A stretch of 33,150 nt of DNA from an uncultured Eubacteriales bacterium (GCA_902777335.1 CACYTF010000039.1:1-33150); one strand, 5' to 3'; positions 1 through 9,017 are shown, counted from the first letter of the stretch. Numbers and translations are program-made. The notes: generated by a model from the sequence alone, not told the origin.

Positions 1-2002
1 GGTCGCCGTCCACCAGGCCCTCCTGGGTCCAGCTCAGCTCGGGGTCGGCCTCGCCGTAGGTCTTGGCCTTGCCCGCAGCGGTCACCACCAGCGACTTCCT
101 CGCAATTTCCACCTCCAGGGCCACAGGGTCGGTGCCGTTGTGGTTCTTGTCGCCCTGCACCTTGTACCAGACGTAATAGGTGCCGGCGTCCTTGCCGGTG
201 GGCACAGCTTCGCTCCAGTCCCCTGCGGGCGCGGTCTTTCCGTCCGCGCCGACGGCATAGACCAGCGTACCGCCCTCGACGCTGCCCGCCTTCACCAGAG
301 GCTGCTCAGCGCCGTCGTAGGTCAGCGACTCGCCGGTGGGGGCCTTGGGCGCCACCTTCGCGTTCAGTATGGACGCGGCCACGGAATAGGGACCGTAATC
401 GTTGTGGTTGGCGTCGCCGACAACCCTGTACCAGACGTAGTAGCTTCCCGCGTTGGTGGCTGTAGGGATGGATGTGGTATAAGGTTGTGTGGCTTCGGTG
501 GCGGTGCCAAGAGCATACTGCATCGTGCCACCTGTCGCTGTTCCAGCGGTCACAAGCTCCTGAGCCGAACCGTTATAGGTCAGAGTCTTGGCTTCTGGTG
601 CTTTTGTTACAACTGCCGCTTCCTTTGCCGCATAGGTATACGTGTAAGATGTTGCTGCTGTGATCGCAGTGTCCGTGCTTGGCTCTACATCCCAGCTTCC
701 CGCCTTGTAGGTGTCGTTCGGCTTACTGCCGACTGCCGGGATCTGGTCTGCCGTCAGCTTGAGGGTGTCGCCCTCGTAGCCCGTCAGGGTCACGGTCTTA
801 TCTGCTGTAGTTTCATCATTCCAAGAACCGTTCATTACCTTAAAGGTCACAGTGTACGAAATAAATCCCTTGATCGTCAGCTCTTGATTGTCGGAAGCAA
901 GGGTCGTATCCGTCGCTTTGACGCGCACATAGTAGGTTCCGGGAACAAGACCCGTGATGTCGCTGCCTGTTCCGGCAGTCCAACTTTCGGCATCCGACTT
1001 CTTATACTCCATCGCAGCCGTAACGCCGGTGAGCTTTCCATCGTTGTTATCTGCGGTCGTGCAGTTTACCACCGTCACTGTCGTGGGCGCATCCGGCGTC
1101 GTCTTTGCCGTCGGTGCTGTCAATGTGATCGAAGCATCAGCAGTCGGCGTTCCGGAAACCGTAATCTGCGTGTAGCTGTTGCGTGTCACGGATATGCCGT
1201 TGACAGTGGCAACGCTGTAATCTGTCGGGAAATAATAACCGTCATCTGCTGTATAAACCACATCCGTCATCGTACCGGACAGGTCGGTCTGCGATGCAGC
1301 ACCGGAAGTCTCTGTTTTGGTCATATTGCTGCCTGCCGTAACGATCACGCTATAGGAAGCTGCCGAACCCACCGTGAATGTTTTTGATTCAGATGAGAAG
1401 ATGACAGATGACAGATTCAGCTTTAAAGCAGGGCGCACACCAAGCGCGCAGACCACACTGTAGCCATAAGCGAGCACGTTGCCGTTACCGCCGTACACGC
1501 ACGACGCAAAGTTACCAAAACTGCCGGGCGAGCAGAGCCACCAGTAGTTATAATTCGCTTCGGATGCCTGAGAACATTTTCTGGTATCCGTTGTCATTGC
1601 ATTTGCCTGATCTTTTGTCAGAAGAAACATTTTGTTGTCGAATACTGCCGTTTTTGCATTACTTGTAATATTGTTATTATACCAATTATCTACTGCTGTT
1701 TTTACTGTCGAAGAAGCATATTCAACATAGCTTCCAGAAGAATTATACTGCGACGCAGCAACACATTCCTTTGAAAGCAGGGTGACTGTCCCGGCATTCG
1801 CAGCCGTGGAGTTGTTCTCGATCAGATACCATTCTTTGCCGTCAAAATTTACTGCTGTTGTAGTATTCAGCAGCTCGGCATAAGGATCACCATCCCACGC
1901 CAGTGCCATCAGACTCATCCCCGGCATCAGCACGACGACCATCGCCAGCGTGAGCAAAAAACTCAGCAGCTTCCTTCCTGTTTTCTTTCTTTTCGTATTC
2001 AT
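1..2002 (-). CDS. secreted surface protein with DUF6273-like domain and MBG/Ig-like repeats (C-terminus outside window)
   Basis: The frame is open from the ATG at 2002 to the window edge (667 residues seen). The ATG follows AGGAGG (2010-2015). Residues 1-35 form a signal peptide: a basic start (MNTKRKKTGRK), a hydrophobic core, then ALA before WDGD. Residues about 50-200 resemble DUF6273, with FDGKEWYLIEN, YWWLCSPG and GVRPALKLNL. Then come Ig/fibronectin-like segments. Two repeats each begin LTYNG/LTYDG and end YYVWYRVVGD or YYVWYKVQGD, followed by an MBG-type segment, TYGEADPELSW. The likely role is a cell-surface adhesin or binding protein; no catalytic motif is seen. An anchor would lie in the missing C-terminus. 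The DUF6273 part is clearly AT-richer than the far repeats, which suggests a mosaic origin. The unusual leader (2003-2423) is described separately. The domain assignment rests on motif recognition only. Confidence 0.85.
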   Translation of the reverse strand, partial: MNTKRKKTGRKLLSFLLTLAMVVVLMPGMSLMALAWDGDPYAELLNTTTAVNFDGKEWYLIENNSTAANAGTVTLLSKECVAASQYNSSGSYVEYASSTVKTAVDNWYNNNITSNAKTAVFDNKMFLLTKDQANAMTTDTRKCSQASEANYNYWWLCSPGSFGNFASCVYGGNGNVLAYGYSVVCALGVRPALKLNLSSVIFSSESKTFTVGSAASYSVIVTAGSNMTKTETSGAASQTDLSGTMTDVVYTADDGYYFPTDYSVATVNGISVTRNSYTQITVSGTPTADASITLTAPTAKTTPDAPTTVTVVNCTTADNNDGKLTGVTAAMEYKKSDAESWTAGTGSDITGLVPGTYYVRVKATDTTLASDNQELTIKGFISYTVTFKVMNGSWNDETTADKTVTLTGYEGDTLKLTADQIPAVGSKPNDTYKAGSWDVEPSTDTAITAATSYTYTYAAKEAAVVTKAPEAKTLTYNGSAQELVTAGTATGGTMQYALGTATEATQPYTTSIPTATNAGSYYVWYRVVGDANHNDYGPYSVAASILNAKVAPKAPTGESLTYDGAEQPLVKAGSVEGGTLVYAVGADGKTAPAGDWSEAVPTGKDAGTYYVWYKVQGDKNHNGTDPVALEVEIARKSLVVTAAGKAKTYGEADPELSWTQEGLVDGD

Positions 2003-2036
2003 CTAAATTCCTCCTTGCATTGATTTCTTATATAAT

Positions 2037-2087
2037 AAAAACCGCCGAACCTGACAGGGTATAGTAACCCCGTCAAATCCGACGGTT
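2037..2087 (-). terminator. terminator-like hairpin (candidate attenuator) in the surface-protein leader
   Basis: On the minus-strand transcript, bases 2087-2068 pair with 2059-2040 as an uninterrupted 20-bp stem with an 8-nt loop. Five of the pairs are G-U wobbles, so the plus-strand transcript would have five A-C mismatches. The stem is followed by UUUUUAUUAUA (from 2041 leftward). This is an intrinsic-terminator layout that ends about 30 nt before the start codon of the surface gene, inside its own leader, so it probably controls read-through. No known riboswitch class was recognised upstream. Confidence 0.65.
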
Positions 2088-2104
2088 ATCCATCACGAAT
2101 GTAG

Positions 2105-2360
<256 letters not shown>

Positions 2361-2394
2361 TAACCCCTGCACGTGAGCATAAAGATACGCCTAT

Positions 2395-2423
2395 ATTATA
2401 GCAAAACCTGGGACTGATTTCAA
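2395..2423 (-). promoter_or_regulatory. sigma-A promoter of the surface-protein leader
   Basis: On the minus strand there is TTGAAA (2418-2423), a 17-bp spacer and a perfect TATAAT (2395-2400), which predicts a start near 2388. No other good promoter is seen between here and the surface gene. The transcript would have a leader of about 385 nt that includes the pentamer tract and the hairpin. Confidence 0.75.
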
Positions 2424-2529
2424 CGGATTTTTCAGAATTTTTCCTGAACAAGAAACAGGCGAGAGCCATCGCCTCGCCTGCAAAGATTGTATCACAGGTG
2501 TGGATATGAGCGCAAGTGACCACCCTCAT

Positions 2530-2577
2530 AAAAAATCGGGCAGCTACATCACCATTTTCATAGTGATATGCTGCCCT
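2530..2577 (-). terminator. terminator after the recombinase remnant
   Basis: GGGCAGC (2538-2544) pairs with GCTGCCC (2570-2576), and an inner CATCAC/GTGAT pairing extends the stem. On the minus strand the stem is followed by ATTTTTT. It lies directly after the stop codon at 2588. Confidence 0.75.
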
Positions 2578-2587
2578 GTGTTCCCGC

Positions 2588-3322
2588 TCAAATCTCGACC
2601 TCCACGGTCACGCCAGCCTTGAAGACCACTTCGTAGCCGTCATCCTTCACGACCACCCTGTCCAGGTAGCGAATGACCAGGTCGTTGTTGAAAGCCTCCA
2701 TCCGCCCGTTTTCATCCAGCACTCCCTCCGGCACCGTGTACTTCGTGCGGCTGAAGAAGTCGTCGTAATCACGGCAGGCTCCGGTCTCTTCTACAGTTTC
2801 TGCCTCCCTCGCCATCCACTCCGGCAGGCTGTTCTTGACCATCTCGTCCACCAACTCCAGCAGGAGCCTGATCTGCACTTCCGTGTTTGCGTGCTCCGCC
2901 CGCTCGGCGTAAAGGCCATCCTTCCGGCGTCTTATTTCGACAATCTGGCTTCTCAGAAACGCCGCCTCGTCCATCTCGCTCGTGATCACCTGAGTGCTGC
3001 CAACCTCGTCAACCACGGTTGTGTTCATCGGCTCCTCGTCCTCCGGCACCTGGCTTGCCAGCACCTCCAGCCGTTCCTCCAGCCTGTCCTGCTGTCCGTC
3101 CAGCGTCTGTAGCAATGCGTCGATCCTGCCAATCTCGCCTGTGAGCAGCCGTTCCCGCTGTACCACCAGCTCCTCCCGCCGCCTCGGTAATTCGTTGAAC
3201 GCCATGACCACAACCCTATGCGCCTCTGCCTCCCTCACGATGCGGCAGTCACAGCGGGATTCCACATTCTCGTGGAAGTCCGTCTTCTTCACCAGCGCCC
3301 TCTGCCTGCACCGCCAGTCCGT
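2588..3322 (-). pseudogene. C-terminal remnant of a large serine recombinase
   Basis: The open frame (234 residues from a GTG at 3292, extending upstream without a stop) matches the C-terminal third of Tn4451/TndX-type large serine recombinases. It has a zinc-ribbon tail (RQRALVKKTDFHEN then ESRCDCR), a long charged coiled coil (residues about 40-150) and the closing CRDYDDFFSRTKYTVPEG and RYLDRVVVKDDGYEVVFK motifs. The catalytic N-terminal resolvase domain, with its active-site serine, is absent. The sequence breaks off at a small palindrome (3323-3365), and a different operon begins beyond it. It is probably a dead relic of an integrated element. Confidence 0.75.
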
Positions 3323-3365
3323 GTTTACATGGGGACGGTTCTTGTGTATCTGTCCCCATGTAAAC
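3323..3365. repeat. palindrome of the GGGGACGGTTC family
   Basis: Perfect 14-bp arms (3323-3336 and 3352-3365, GTTTACATGGGGAC) flank a 15-nt loop that contains GGTTCTTGTG. The GGGGACGGTTC core is shared with the palindromes at 19903-19974 and 33062-33105. It marks the truncation point of the recombinase remnant. Confidence 0.8.
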
Positions 3366-3374
3366 CTCCAAGCA

Positions 3375-3408
3375 CGCGAAAGGACCGCCTCGCGGCGGTC
3401 CTTTCGCG
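3375..3408 (-). terminator. terminator of the fucose operon
   Basis: A perfect inverted repeat with 15-bp arms (3375-3389 and 3394-3408; AAAGGACCGCC core) lies 14 bp downstream of the fucU stop codon. The T-run is short (TTT inside the right arm), as is common for GC-rich terminators. Confidence 0.75.
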
Positions 3409-3421
3409 CGTCTGCGTTCGT

Positions 3422-3853
3422 TTACTTCACAACGCCCTTTTGCAGTATGACGTTGGCGTACAGCGCGCCCTCGCCGGTGGCGACGACGGCGTAGGCCTTT
3501 TTCGCCACCTCGTAGAACTGGAAGCGCTCGATGTGGCCGATCTTCGTGCCGGGCTCGTGCTTCTCGACGATCTTCGCGTACTCGTCCCAGATGGGGGTCT
3601 CCACCGGGTCGCCGGGCACGACCTCCATCAGCGAGACCGGGGCCTCCACGTAGGGGTCCAGCGGGAACAGCTGCAGTATCGCGTCCAGGATCTCCGGCAC
3701 GCCGTGGCCGTCCAGGCGCACCAGCTGGCTGTTCTTCGCGATGGAGGCGGCGGGGAAATTGCCGTCGCCGATCACGAGGGTGTCGCCGTGGCCCATCTCC
3801 ATCAGTATCTTCAACAGTTCGGGGCTCAGTATGCTCGGAATGCCCTTGAGCAT
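3422..3853 (-). CDS. fucU: L-fucose mutarotase (RbsD/FucU family)
   Basis: The 143-residue product has the usual length of FucU. This family interconverts the alpha and beta anomers of fucose or related sugars so that the isomerase receives the right form. The N-terminus carries LSPELLKILMEMGHGD with the family's catalytic histidine, then DGNFPAAS. The C-terminus ends YAVVATGEGALYANVILQKG, as in FucU. It lies 18 bp after the L-fucose isomerase gene and is the last gene before the terminator at 3375-3408, so it belongs to the same operon. RbsD (ribose pyranase) is the alternative, but the neighbour argues for FucU. Confidence 0.9.
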   Translation of the reverse strand: MLKGIPSILSPELLKILMEMGHGDTLVIGDGNFPAASIAKNSQLVRLDGHGVPEILDAILQLFPLDPYVEAPVSLMEVVPGDPVETPIWDEYAKIVEKHEPGTKIGHIERFQFYEVAKKAYAVVATGEGALYANVILQKGVVK

Positions 3854-3871
3854 ATTTCACACATCCTTCCT

Positions 3872-5674
3872 TTACTTCTTGTAGAACGGCCCGTAGTTCG
3901 CGCAGGCGCGGTAGTCGGCGCCCTCCTTATCCATGCCGAAGGCGTTCCAGGCCGCGGGCCGGAAGATTTTCGTCACGGGCACGTTGTGCATGGCCACCGG
4001 TATGCGCAGCATCGAGCAGAACGTGATCAGGTCCGCGCCGATGTGGCCGTAGCTGATCGCGCCGTGGTTCGCGCCCCAGTGGTTCATCACGTCGTAGGCG
4101 GTGGCGAACGGGCTGCCCGCCACGCCGTCGCAGCGCGGGGTGAACCAGGTGCAGGGCCAGGTGTAGTCGGTGCGCTTCCACAGGGCGTCGGTCACCTCGT
4201 CGGGCAGCTTCACCGTCCAGCCCTCGGCAATTTGAAGCATCGGGCCCAGGCCGTCCACCAGGTTCAGGCGGATCATCGTGGCGGGCATCTCGCAGTCGGT
4301 CACGAACCGGCTGGAATACCCGCCGCCGCGGAAGTAGCCCAGGTCGGCGTAGTTCCAGGTGGTGTTTGCCATGATGGCCTTCTGGTCGGCCTCGGTGACC
4401 TCGTACCAGGGCTTCATCAGGCGGTTGCCCTGCGCGTCCCTGGCCTCGCCGTTGGCGTCCAGGCAGCAGGCGCCGGAGTTGATCAGGTGGATGAAGCCGC
4501 CGTTCTCCCTCGCCACGCCCGTGAGCTCGTAGCCGGTGCAGCGCTTCACGGCCTCGGGGCTCCAGTAGGTGCGCACGTCGGCGAACATCTGGGCCCGGTT
4601 GGTCAGAAGCTTCATGAACAGCATGCCCAGGCCGTTCAGCACGTCGTTCTCGGTGGCGAACACATAGGGCTCCCGCGCGCCGTTGTGGTCGAAGGACGTG
4701 TTCAGCATGGCCTCGGGGTAGTCGCAGTTCGGGTAGAAGTCGGTCCACTGGCGCTGGCCCTGGAAGCCGCCGGCGATGGCGTTGTGGCCCACGGCCTCCT
4801 CCTCGTTGCCCGCGGGCAGGTTCGGGTTGCCGTTCAACAGGTCCTTGATGATCAGGTACATCTTCAGCGTGAATTCCCAGTCCGCGTCCTTCTGGGCCCG
4901 AGTCTTCTGCAGCGCCTCGGGGTTCTTGTCGAAGCCCTCGATCACGTTGTCCTTGGCCCAGGCGCACAGCTTCTCGTATTCCGCCTCGTCGTAGATGCCC
5001 AGCGTCATGCGGCGGATGATCTCCACCTCGTCCACGCTCTCCACGCGCATGCCCAGGTAGTCCTCGATGAACTTCGAGTCGATGATGGAGCCGCCGATGC
5101 CCATCGTGATCGCGCCGATCTGCAGATAGCTCTTGCCGCGCATGGTGGCGGCGGCGACGGCGGCGCGGCCGAAGCGCAGCAGCTTCTCGTGCACGTCCTC
5201 CGGGATGTCGGTGTCGTCCGCCTCCTGCACCTCGTGGCCGTAGATGCCGAACGCCGGCAGGCCCTTCTGGGCGTGCGTCGCCAGCACGCTGGCCAGGTAC
5301 ACCGCGCCGGGGCGCTCGGTGCCGTTGAAGCCCCAGACGGCCTTGATGGTGTTGCGGTCCATGTCCATGGTCTCGGAGCCGTAGCACCAGCAGGGCGTCA
5401 CCGTCAGCGTGATGGCCACGCCCTCATGGCGGAACTTCTCCTCGCAGGCGGCGGCCTCGGCCACGCGGCCGATGGTCGTGTCGGCGATGACCACCTTCAC
5501 CGGCTCGCCGTTGGAATAGCGCAGGTTTTCCTCAAACAGCTTCGCGGCGGAGCGGGCCATGTTCATGGTCTGTTCCTCCAGGCTCTCGCGCACCTTCAGT
5601 ACGCCGCGGCGGCCGTCGATGGTCGGGCGGATGCCGATGACCGGGTAGCTGCCCAGGTATCTGTTCTTGGCCAA
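3872..5674 (-). CDS. fucI: L-fucose isomerase
   Basis: It converts L-fucose to L-fuculose in the cytoplasm using Mn2+; the same enzyme type also takes D-arabinose. The 600-residue product matches FucI (about 590) along its whole length, with [20 protein letters not shown] at the start and [14 protein letters not shown] at the end. Metal and active-site segments are present: ENDVLNG (glutamate), [12 protein letters not shown] (aspartate) and NHWGANHG (histidine), as well as [11 protein letters not shown]. The start is probably the TTG at 5674, because the GGGAGG ribosome site lies just upstream and similarity begins there. The open frame continues far upstream only because stops are rare in this GC-rich DNA. 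No fuculokinase or fuculose-phosphate aldolase gene lies nearby. Confidence 0.93.
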   Translation of the reverse strand: MAKNRYLGSYPVIGIRPTIDGRRGVLKVRESLEEQTMNMARSAAKLFEENLRYSNGEPVKVVIADTTIGRVAEAAACEEKFRHEGVAITLTVTPCWCYGSETMDMDRNTIKAVWGFNGTERPGAVYLASVLATHAQKGLPAFGIYGHEVQEADDTDIPEDVHEKLLRFGRAAVAAATMRGKSYLQIGAITMGIGGSIIDSKFIEDYLGMRVESVDEVEIIRRMTLGIYDEAEYEKLCAWAKDNVIEGFDKNPEALQKTRAQKDADWEFTLKMYLIIKDLLNGNPNLPAGNEEEAVGHNAIAGGFQGQRQWTDFYPNCDYPEAMLNTSFDHNGAREPYVFATENDVLNGLGMLFMKLLTNRAQMFADVRTYWSPEAVKRCTGYELTGVARENGGFIHLINSGACCLDANGEARDAQGNRLMKPWYEVTEADQKAIMANTTWNYADLGYFRGGGYSSRFVTDCEMPATMIRLNLVDGLGPMLQIAEGWTVKLPDEVTDALWKRTDYTWPCTWFTPRCDGVAGSPFATAYDVMNHWGANHGAISYGHIGADLITFCSMLRIPVAMHNVPVTKIFRPAAWNAFGMDKEGADYRACANYGPFYKK

Positions 5675-5709
5675 TGCAATCAAACCTCCCGTCGTTGGGA
5701 CGCGCAATG

Positions 5710-6714
5710 TCAGCAGTCGGTGCAGCCGACGATCACGCCGTCCTCGTCCCAGAGGTCGTGCCAGTCGTTGGCGCCGGGCCACAGGAACACCTGGCCCTTC
5801 ACCAGGCGGTTGTTCCGCTCCAGCGTGGCGATGGCGGCCATCTCCGCGTCGGTGAGCTTCTCCGTGACGGCGGCCGCCAGGTTCGCCTCGTAGTTGTGCA
5901 CCGAGAACGGTATCGGCAGCTGGCCGCGCTGCAGCGCCCACTTCAGGCAGATGATGGCCGGGTGGCAGTTGTGGGCCTTCGCGATCTCCACAAGCTCCGG
6001 CATCTGCATGTCGGCCAGGTCCTCGGGCAGTATGTCGCGCTCGGGCCGCCGGGGCGAGCCCAGGGGCATGTAGCCGATGGGCAGTATGTCCCGCGCCACC
6101 AGGTAGTCGAACAACTCCTGCTGCTGGAAGCAGGGGTGCAGCTCCGATTCGCAGGCCGCGGGCCTGATGCGCAGCTTGGAAAGCACCGCGTCCAGCTTCG
6201 GTATGGTCATGTTGGAGATGCCGATGTGCTTCACCAGGCCCTCGTCCACCAGCGCCTCGATCTGGCGGTAGGTGTCCACGAACTCGGCCACCGAGAAGGG
6301 CTTGGAATCCGGGTTGCGGGAATCCACGTCGCAGAACGGGGCGTGGTAGTTCGGGAACGGCCAGTGGATGAACAGCATGTCCAGGTAGTCGCACTGCAGG
6401 TCGGCGATGGTCTTCAGGCACGACTCGCGGACGCGCCGGTGCATGTCGTTCCAGACCTTGGACATGATGAACAGCTCCTCGCGCTTCACCACGCCCTCGT
6501 CCAGCGCCCTGCGGAACTCGAGGCCGATCTTGTCCTCGTTGCCGTAGCAGGCCGCGCAGTCAAACAGCCGGTAGCCCGCGCGAATGCCGCCCGCCACGGC
6601 CCCGGCCACCTCGTCCGGCGTCACGCGGTCGGAGCCGAAGGTGCCCATGCCGACGCACGGTATGCGCCCGCCGTCGTTCAGGGAAAAGAAAGGAACGGAC
6701 TTGGGATCTATCAT
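5710..6714 (-). CDS. aldo/keto reductase
   Basis: NAD(P)H-dependent oxidoreductase with a TIM barrel; 334 residues. Near the N-terminus are GMGTFGSDR and [11 protein letters not shown] (catalytic Asp and Tyr), then FIMSKVWND (Lys) and DMLFIHWP (His), which complete the catalytic tetrad. IGISNM and the later cofactor-binding region are also present. The chosen start ([10 protein letters not shown]) has GGAG nine bases upstream; earlier in-frame ATGs lack a ribosome site. It lies between the Zn-dehydrogenase and fucI in one operon, so the substrate is probably a sugar, deoxysugar or an aldehyde derived from one. The exact reaction cannot be read from the sequence. Confidence 0.88.
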   Translation of the reverse strand: MIDPKSVPFFSLNDGGRIPCVGMGTFGSDRVTPDEVAGAVAGGIRAGYRLFDCAACYGNEDKIGLEFRRALDEGVVKREELFIMSKVWNDMHRRVRESCLKTIADLQCDYLDMLFIHWPFPNYHAPFCDVDSRNPDSKPFSVAEFVDTYRQIEALVDEGLVKHIGISNMTIPKLDAVLSKLRIRPAACESELHPCFQQQELFDYLVARDILPIGYMPLGSPRRPERDILPEDLADMQMPELVEIAKAHNCHPAIICLKWALQRGQLPIPFSVHNYEANLAAAVTEKLTDAEMAAIATLERNNRLVKGQVFLWPGANDWHDLWDEDGVIVGCTDC

Positions 6715-6737
6715 GTTGAATCGCTCCATTCGTTTCA

Positions 6738-6840
6738 GGATAGAGAGTGGAGAGTGAAGAGTGAAGAGTTGAGAGCGAATGGCTGCTGCCGCGCGGGCAA
6801 TCTGATCTCCACTCTTCACTCTCCACTCTTAACTCTTCTG
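6738..6840. repeat. inverted pair of GGAGAGT-type heptad arrays
   Basis: A purine-rich array on the plus strand (from about 6742; units like GAGAGTG and AAGAGTG) is followed by a near-complementary pyrimidine-rich array ending near 6838, about 35 bp later. Together they could form a long hairpin. The second array begins a few bases after the stop codon of the dehydrogenase gene. Confidence 0.8.
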
Positions 6841-6841
6841 A

Positions 6842-7903
6842 TCAATCAGGATAAACGATCGCGACCTTGCCGCACTTGCCGGAGGCCATCAGGCGGTAGG
6901 CCTCGGCCACGTCCTTCAGCTCGAAGCGGTGGGTGATCAGCTTGTCGGGGTGGATGCCCCAGCGCACCAGGTGCTCCACCAGCTCTTCCATGCGCCAGAG
7001 GCTGGTGACCCAGCTGCCGTAGATGCTCTTCTGGCCGTGCATGATGTCCGGGGAGGGGTTGAAGGTCACGTCGTTGCCCTCGCCCACCATGGCCATCTTG
7101 CCCCACTCGCGGGTGCAGCGGATCGCCATGGCGCGGGCGCTGTTGTTGGCGGAGCAGTCGATGGCGCGCTCGCAGCCGTAGCCCTGGGTCAGGTCCATGA
7201 TGGCCTTCTCGCAGGCGGCCACGTCGCCGGAGTTGAACACGTAGTCCGCCAGGCCCAGGTCCTTGGCCAGCTGCATGCGCTCCTCGTTGATGTCGGTGCC
7301 AATGGTCATGTCGCAGCCCATCGCCTTGGCCAGCATCAGCGTGGCCAGGCCCACCGGGCCAAGGCCCGTCACCAGCACCCGGTCGTTGCCGGAAACGCCG
7401 ATCTTCATCAGCGCCTCGTAGCAGGTGCCGAAGCCGCAGGCCACCTGCGCGCCGTCCTCGTAGCTCAGCTCGTCGGGCAGGGCGATCAGGTCCTTCTCGT
7501 CGCACAGCATGTACGGCGCCATGCCGCCGTTGCGCTGCCAGCCATAGGCCGCGCGGAACGGGCTCTTGCAGGAGATGTAGTAGCCGCGGCGACAGTCGTA
7601 GCACACGCCGCAGCCGGAGATGTGGTACACGATGACCCGGTCGCCCTTCTTGAAGCGCTTCAGGCCCTCGCCCTCTTCCACGATGATGCCGCAGGGCTCA
7701 TGGCCCGCGATCATGCCGGGCTGGTAGCCCTCGGGGCCCTTGCCCACGTGGGCCCGGTAGATGCAGCGGATGTCCGAGCCGCAGATCGTGCTGGCCTTGG
7801 TCTTCACGACCACCTGGCCGTGCCCCGGCTTCGGCATGTCGAATTCCTTCAGTTCCACCGTGCTGTTGCCCGGCAGTATGGCGCCCAGTATCTTTTTATC
7901 CAT
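6842..7903 (-). CDS. zinc-binding alcohol dehydrogenase (MDR family)
   Basis: Medium-chain dehydrogenase of 353 residues. The catalytic-zinc region has TICGSDIRC and AGHEPCG. The structural-zinc loop has four cysteines (CGVCYDC, then a further Cys in YYISC). A Rossmann motif (VTGLGPVGLATL) follows, with GTDINEERM after it. The start MDKKILG is chosen because GGGGGG lies seven bases upstream. It is the first gene of the operon with the aldo/keto reductase, fucI and fucU and is divergent from the AraC regulator. It resembles threonine/sorbitol dehydrogenases, so it probably oxidises a polyol, sugar or deoxysugar, or reduces an aldehyde made from one. The substrate is uncertain. Confidence 0.9.
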   Translation of the reverse strand: MDKKILGAILPGNSTVELKEFDMPKPGHGQVVVKTKASTICGSDIRCIYRAHVGKGPEGYQPGMIAGHEPCGIIVEEGEGLKRFKKGDRVIVYHISGCGVCYDCRRGYYISCKSPFRAAYGWQRNGGMAPYMLCDEKDLIALPDELSYEDGAQVACGFGTCYEALMKIGVSGNDRVLVTGLGPVGLATLMLAKAMGCDMTIGTDINEERMQLAKDLGLADYVFNSGDVAACEKAIMDLTQGYGCERAIDCSANNSARAMAIRCTREWGKMAMVGEGNDVTFNPSPDIMHGQKSIYGSWVTSLWRMEELVEHLVRWGIHPDKLITHRFELKDVAEAYRLMASGKCGKVAIVYPD

Positions 7904-7937
7904 GATGCTACCCCCCAGTGTGTATTTTTCTGACCTG

Positions 7938-7943
7938 AGTATA
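7938..7943 (-). promoter_or_regulatory. -10 box of the fucose operon
   Basis: TATACT on the minus strand lies about 35 bp before the dehydrogenase start. No good -35 is visible at the right distance, which would fit an activator-dependent promoter under the divergent AraC-type protein. Confidence 0.45.
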
Positions 7944-8042
7944 TCACCACTGACGGGCAAATTTTTAGAGAAAAAGCCGACTACTTTATGTTAAATATGT
8001 CGCCATTATATAAGTTTATGTCCTGCTCACACAAAAATATGG

Positions 8043-8048
8043 TAAAAT
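8043..8048 (+). promoter_or_regulatory. possible -10 box of the AraC-type gene
   Basis: TAAAAT lies 18 bp before the start codon, with no clear -35. The AT-rich 163-bp divergent spacer (7904-8066) holds the control sites for both directions. No clean inverted repeat was found in it. Confidence 0.35.
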
Positions 8049-8066
8049 ACAGGCCGAGGGGGGGAA

Positions 8067-8945
8067 ATGATGGAGACCCACGAATTTTCCTTCGGCTTTC
8101 AGATGGGCGGGCTGCAGGTGGCGCCGGTGCACGTGCGCGTGGAGCGGCTCTCGCCGGTCATCGCGGCGCACCGCCACTCCAACGTCAGCTACGAGATCCA
8201 CTACACCCGCAGCGGCCGGGGCGACGTGACCATCGACGGCGTCACCCGGGGCGTGTACGCCGACACGCTGTACGTCACCGGCCCCGGCGTGGAGCACGCC
8301 CAGCGCTCGGACCCCGGCGACCCCATCGTGGAGTACTGCCTGTATCTGAACTGCTGGCTGCTGCCGGGCCAGGGCAGCCGGCCCTTCGCCCGCTTCGCCC
8401 AGACCCACTTCTGGATGGGCGAGGACGGCGGCCGGGTGTACCCGCTGCTGGAGCGGCTGCTGGACGAGTGCCGCCAGAGCCAGCCCGGCGCGCGGGAGAT
8501 GATCGAGACGCTGCTGCGGGCCGTCATCATACTGCTGAATCGCATGTACCACAGCGAGCCCCCTCGGGCCGGGCACGCCGAGGCCCCGGCGATCACCCGG
8601 GCGGGGCTGATGCCCATCATCGAGGACGCCTTCTTCTACCGCCACCGCACGCTGACCCTCGACCAGCTGGCCGCGCTGTTGAACCTCAGCGTCCGCCAGA
8701 CCCAGCGGCTGCTGGCCGCCAGCTTCGGAAAGACCTTCTCCCAGAAGCTCGCCGACGCCCGCATGGCCGCCGCCTCCCAGTTTTTGCAGTTCACCGACCT
8801 CTCCGTCACCGAGATCGCCGACCGCACCGGCTTCTGCTCCATAGAGCACTTCTCCGCCGCCTTCAAGCGACATATGGGATGTTCCCCCCGCGCCTATCGC
8901 AAACGGTCGAGGGAAGGGGGGAAGGAAATGAGGAATGAGGAGTGA
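8067..8945 (+). CDS. AraC-family transcriptional regulator
   Basis: 292 residues. An N-terminal cupin-like sensor domain (about 1-130) contains the HRHSNVSYEIHYTRSG strand pair. A C-terminal double helix-turn-helix (about 190-285) contains LTLDQLAALLNLSVRQTQRL and VTEIADRTGFCSIEHFSAAF, the second being the AraC signature. Two adjacent ATGs follow a strong GAGGGGGGG site. It is divergent from the dehydrogenase/reductase/fucI/fucU operon and probably activates it in response to the sugar. The last residues (EMRNEE) and the stop codon are encoded by a heptad repeat, so the C-terminal tail has been altered by the repeat. Confidence 0.9.
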   Translation: MMETHEFSFGFQMGGLQVAPVHVRVERLSPVIAAHRHSNVSYEIHYTRSGRGDVTIDGVTRGVYADTLYVTGPGVEHAQRSDPGDPIVEYCLYLNCWLLPGQGSRPFARFAQTHFWMGEDGGRVYPLLERLLDECRQSQPGAREMIETLLRAVIILLNRMYHSEPPRAGHAEAPAITRAGLMPIIEDAFFYRHRTLTLDQLAALLNLSVRQTQRLLAASFGKTFSQKLADARMAAASQFLQFTDLSVTEIADRTGFCSIEHFSAAFKRHMGCSPRAYRKRSREGGKEMRNEE

Positions 8946-9011
8946 GGAGTGAGGAATGGAGAGTGGAGAGTGGAGAGTGGAGAGTGGAGAGTGGAGAGTG
9001 GAGAGTGGAGT
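8928..9011 (+). repeat. heptad array GGAGTGA / GGAGAGT at the end of the AraC gene
   Basis: About 11 units, purine-rich on the plus strand (the coding strand of the gene). It begins inside the last codons and contains the TGA stop. The first units read GGAGTGA and GGAATGA; later units are uniform GGAGAGT. Confidence 0.92.
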
Positions 9012-9017
9012 TCTGGT

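Noticed and set aside
3218..5893. 891-codon plus-strand open frame
   Set aside because: Antisense shadow of fucI and fucU; low-complexity product, no ribosome site.
5675..6421. Upstream extension of the fucI frame (849 residues in total)
   Set aside because: The extra part overlaps the aldo/keto reductase in another frame and has Pro/Gly/Arg-rich shadow composition. The fucI ribosome site and similarity begin near 5674.
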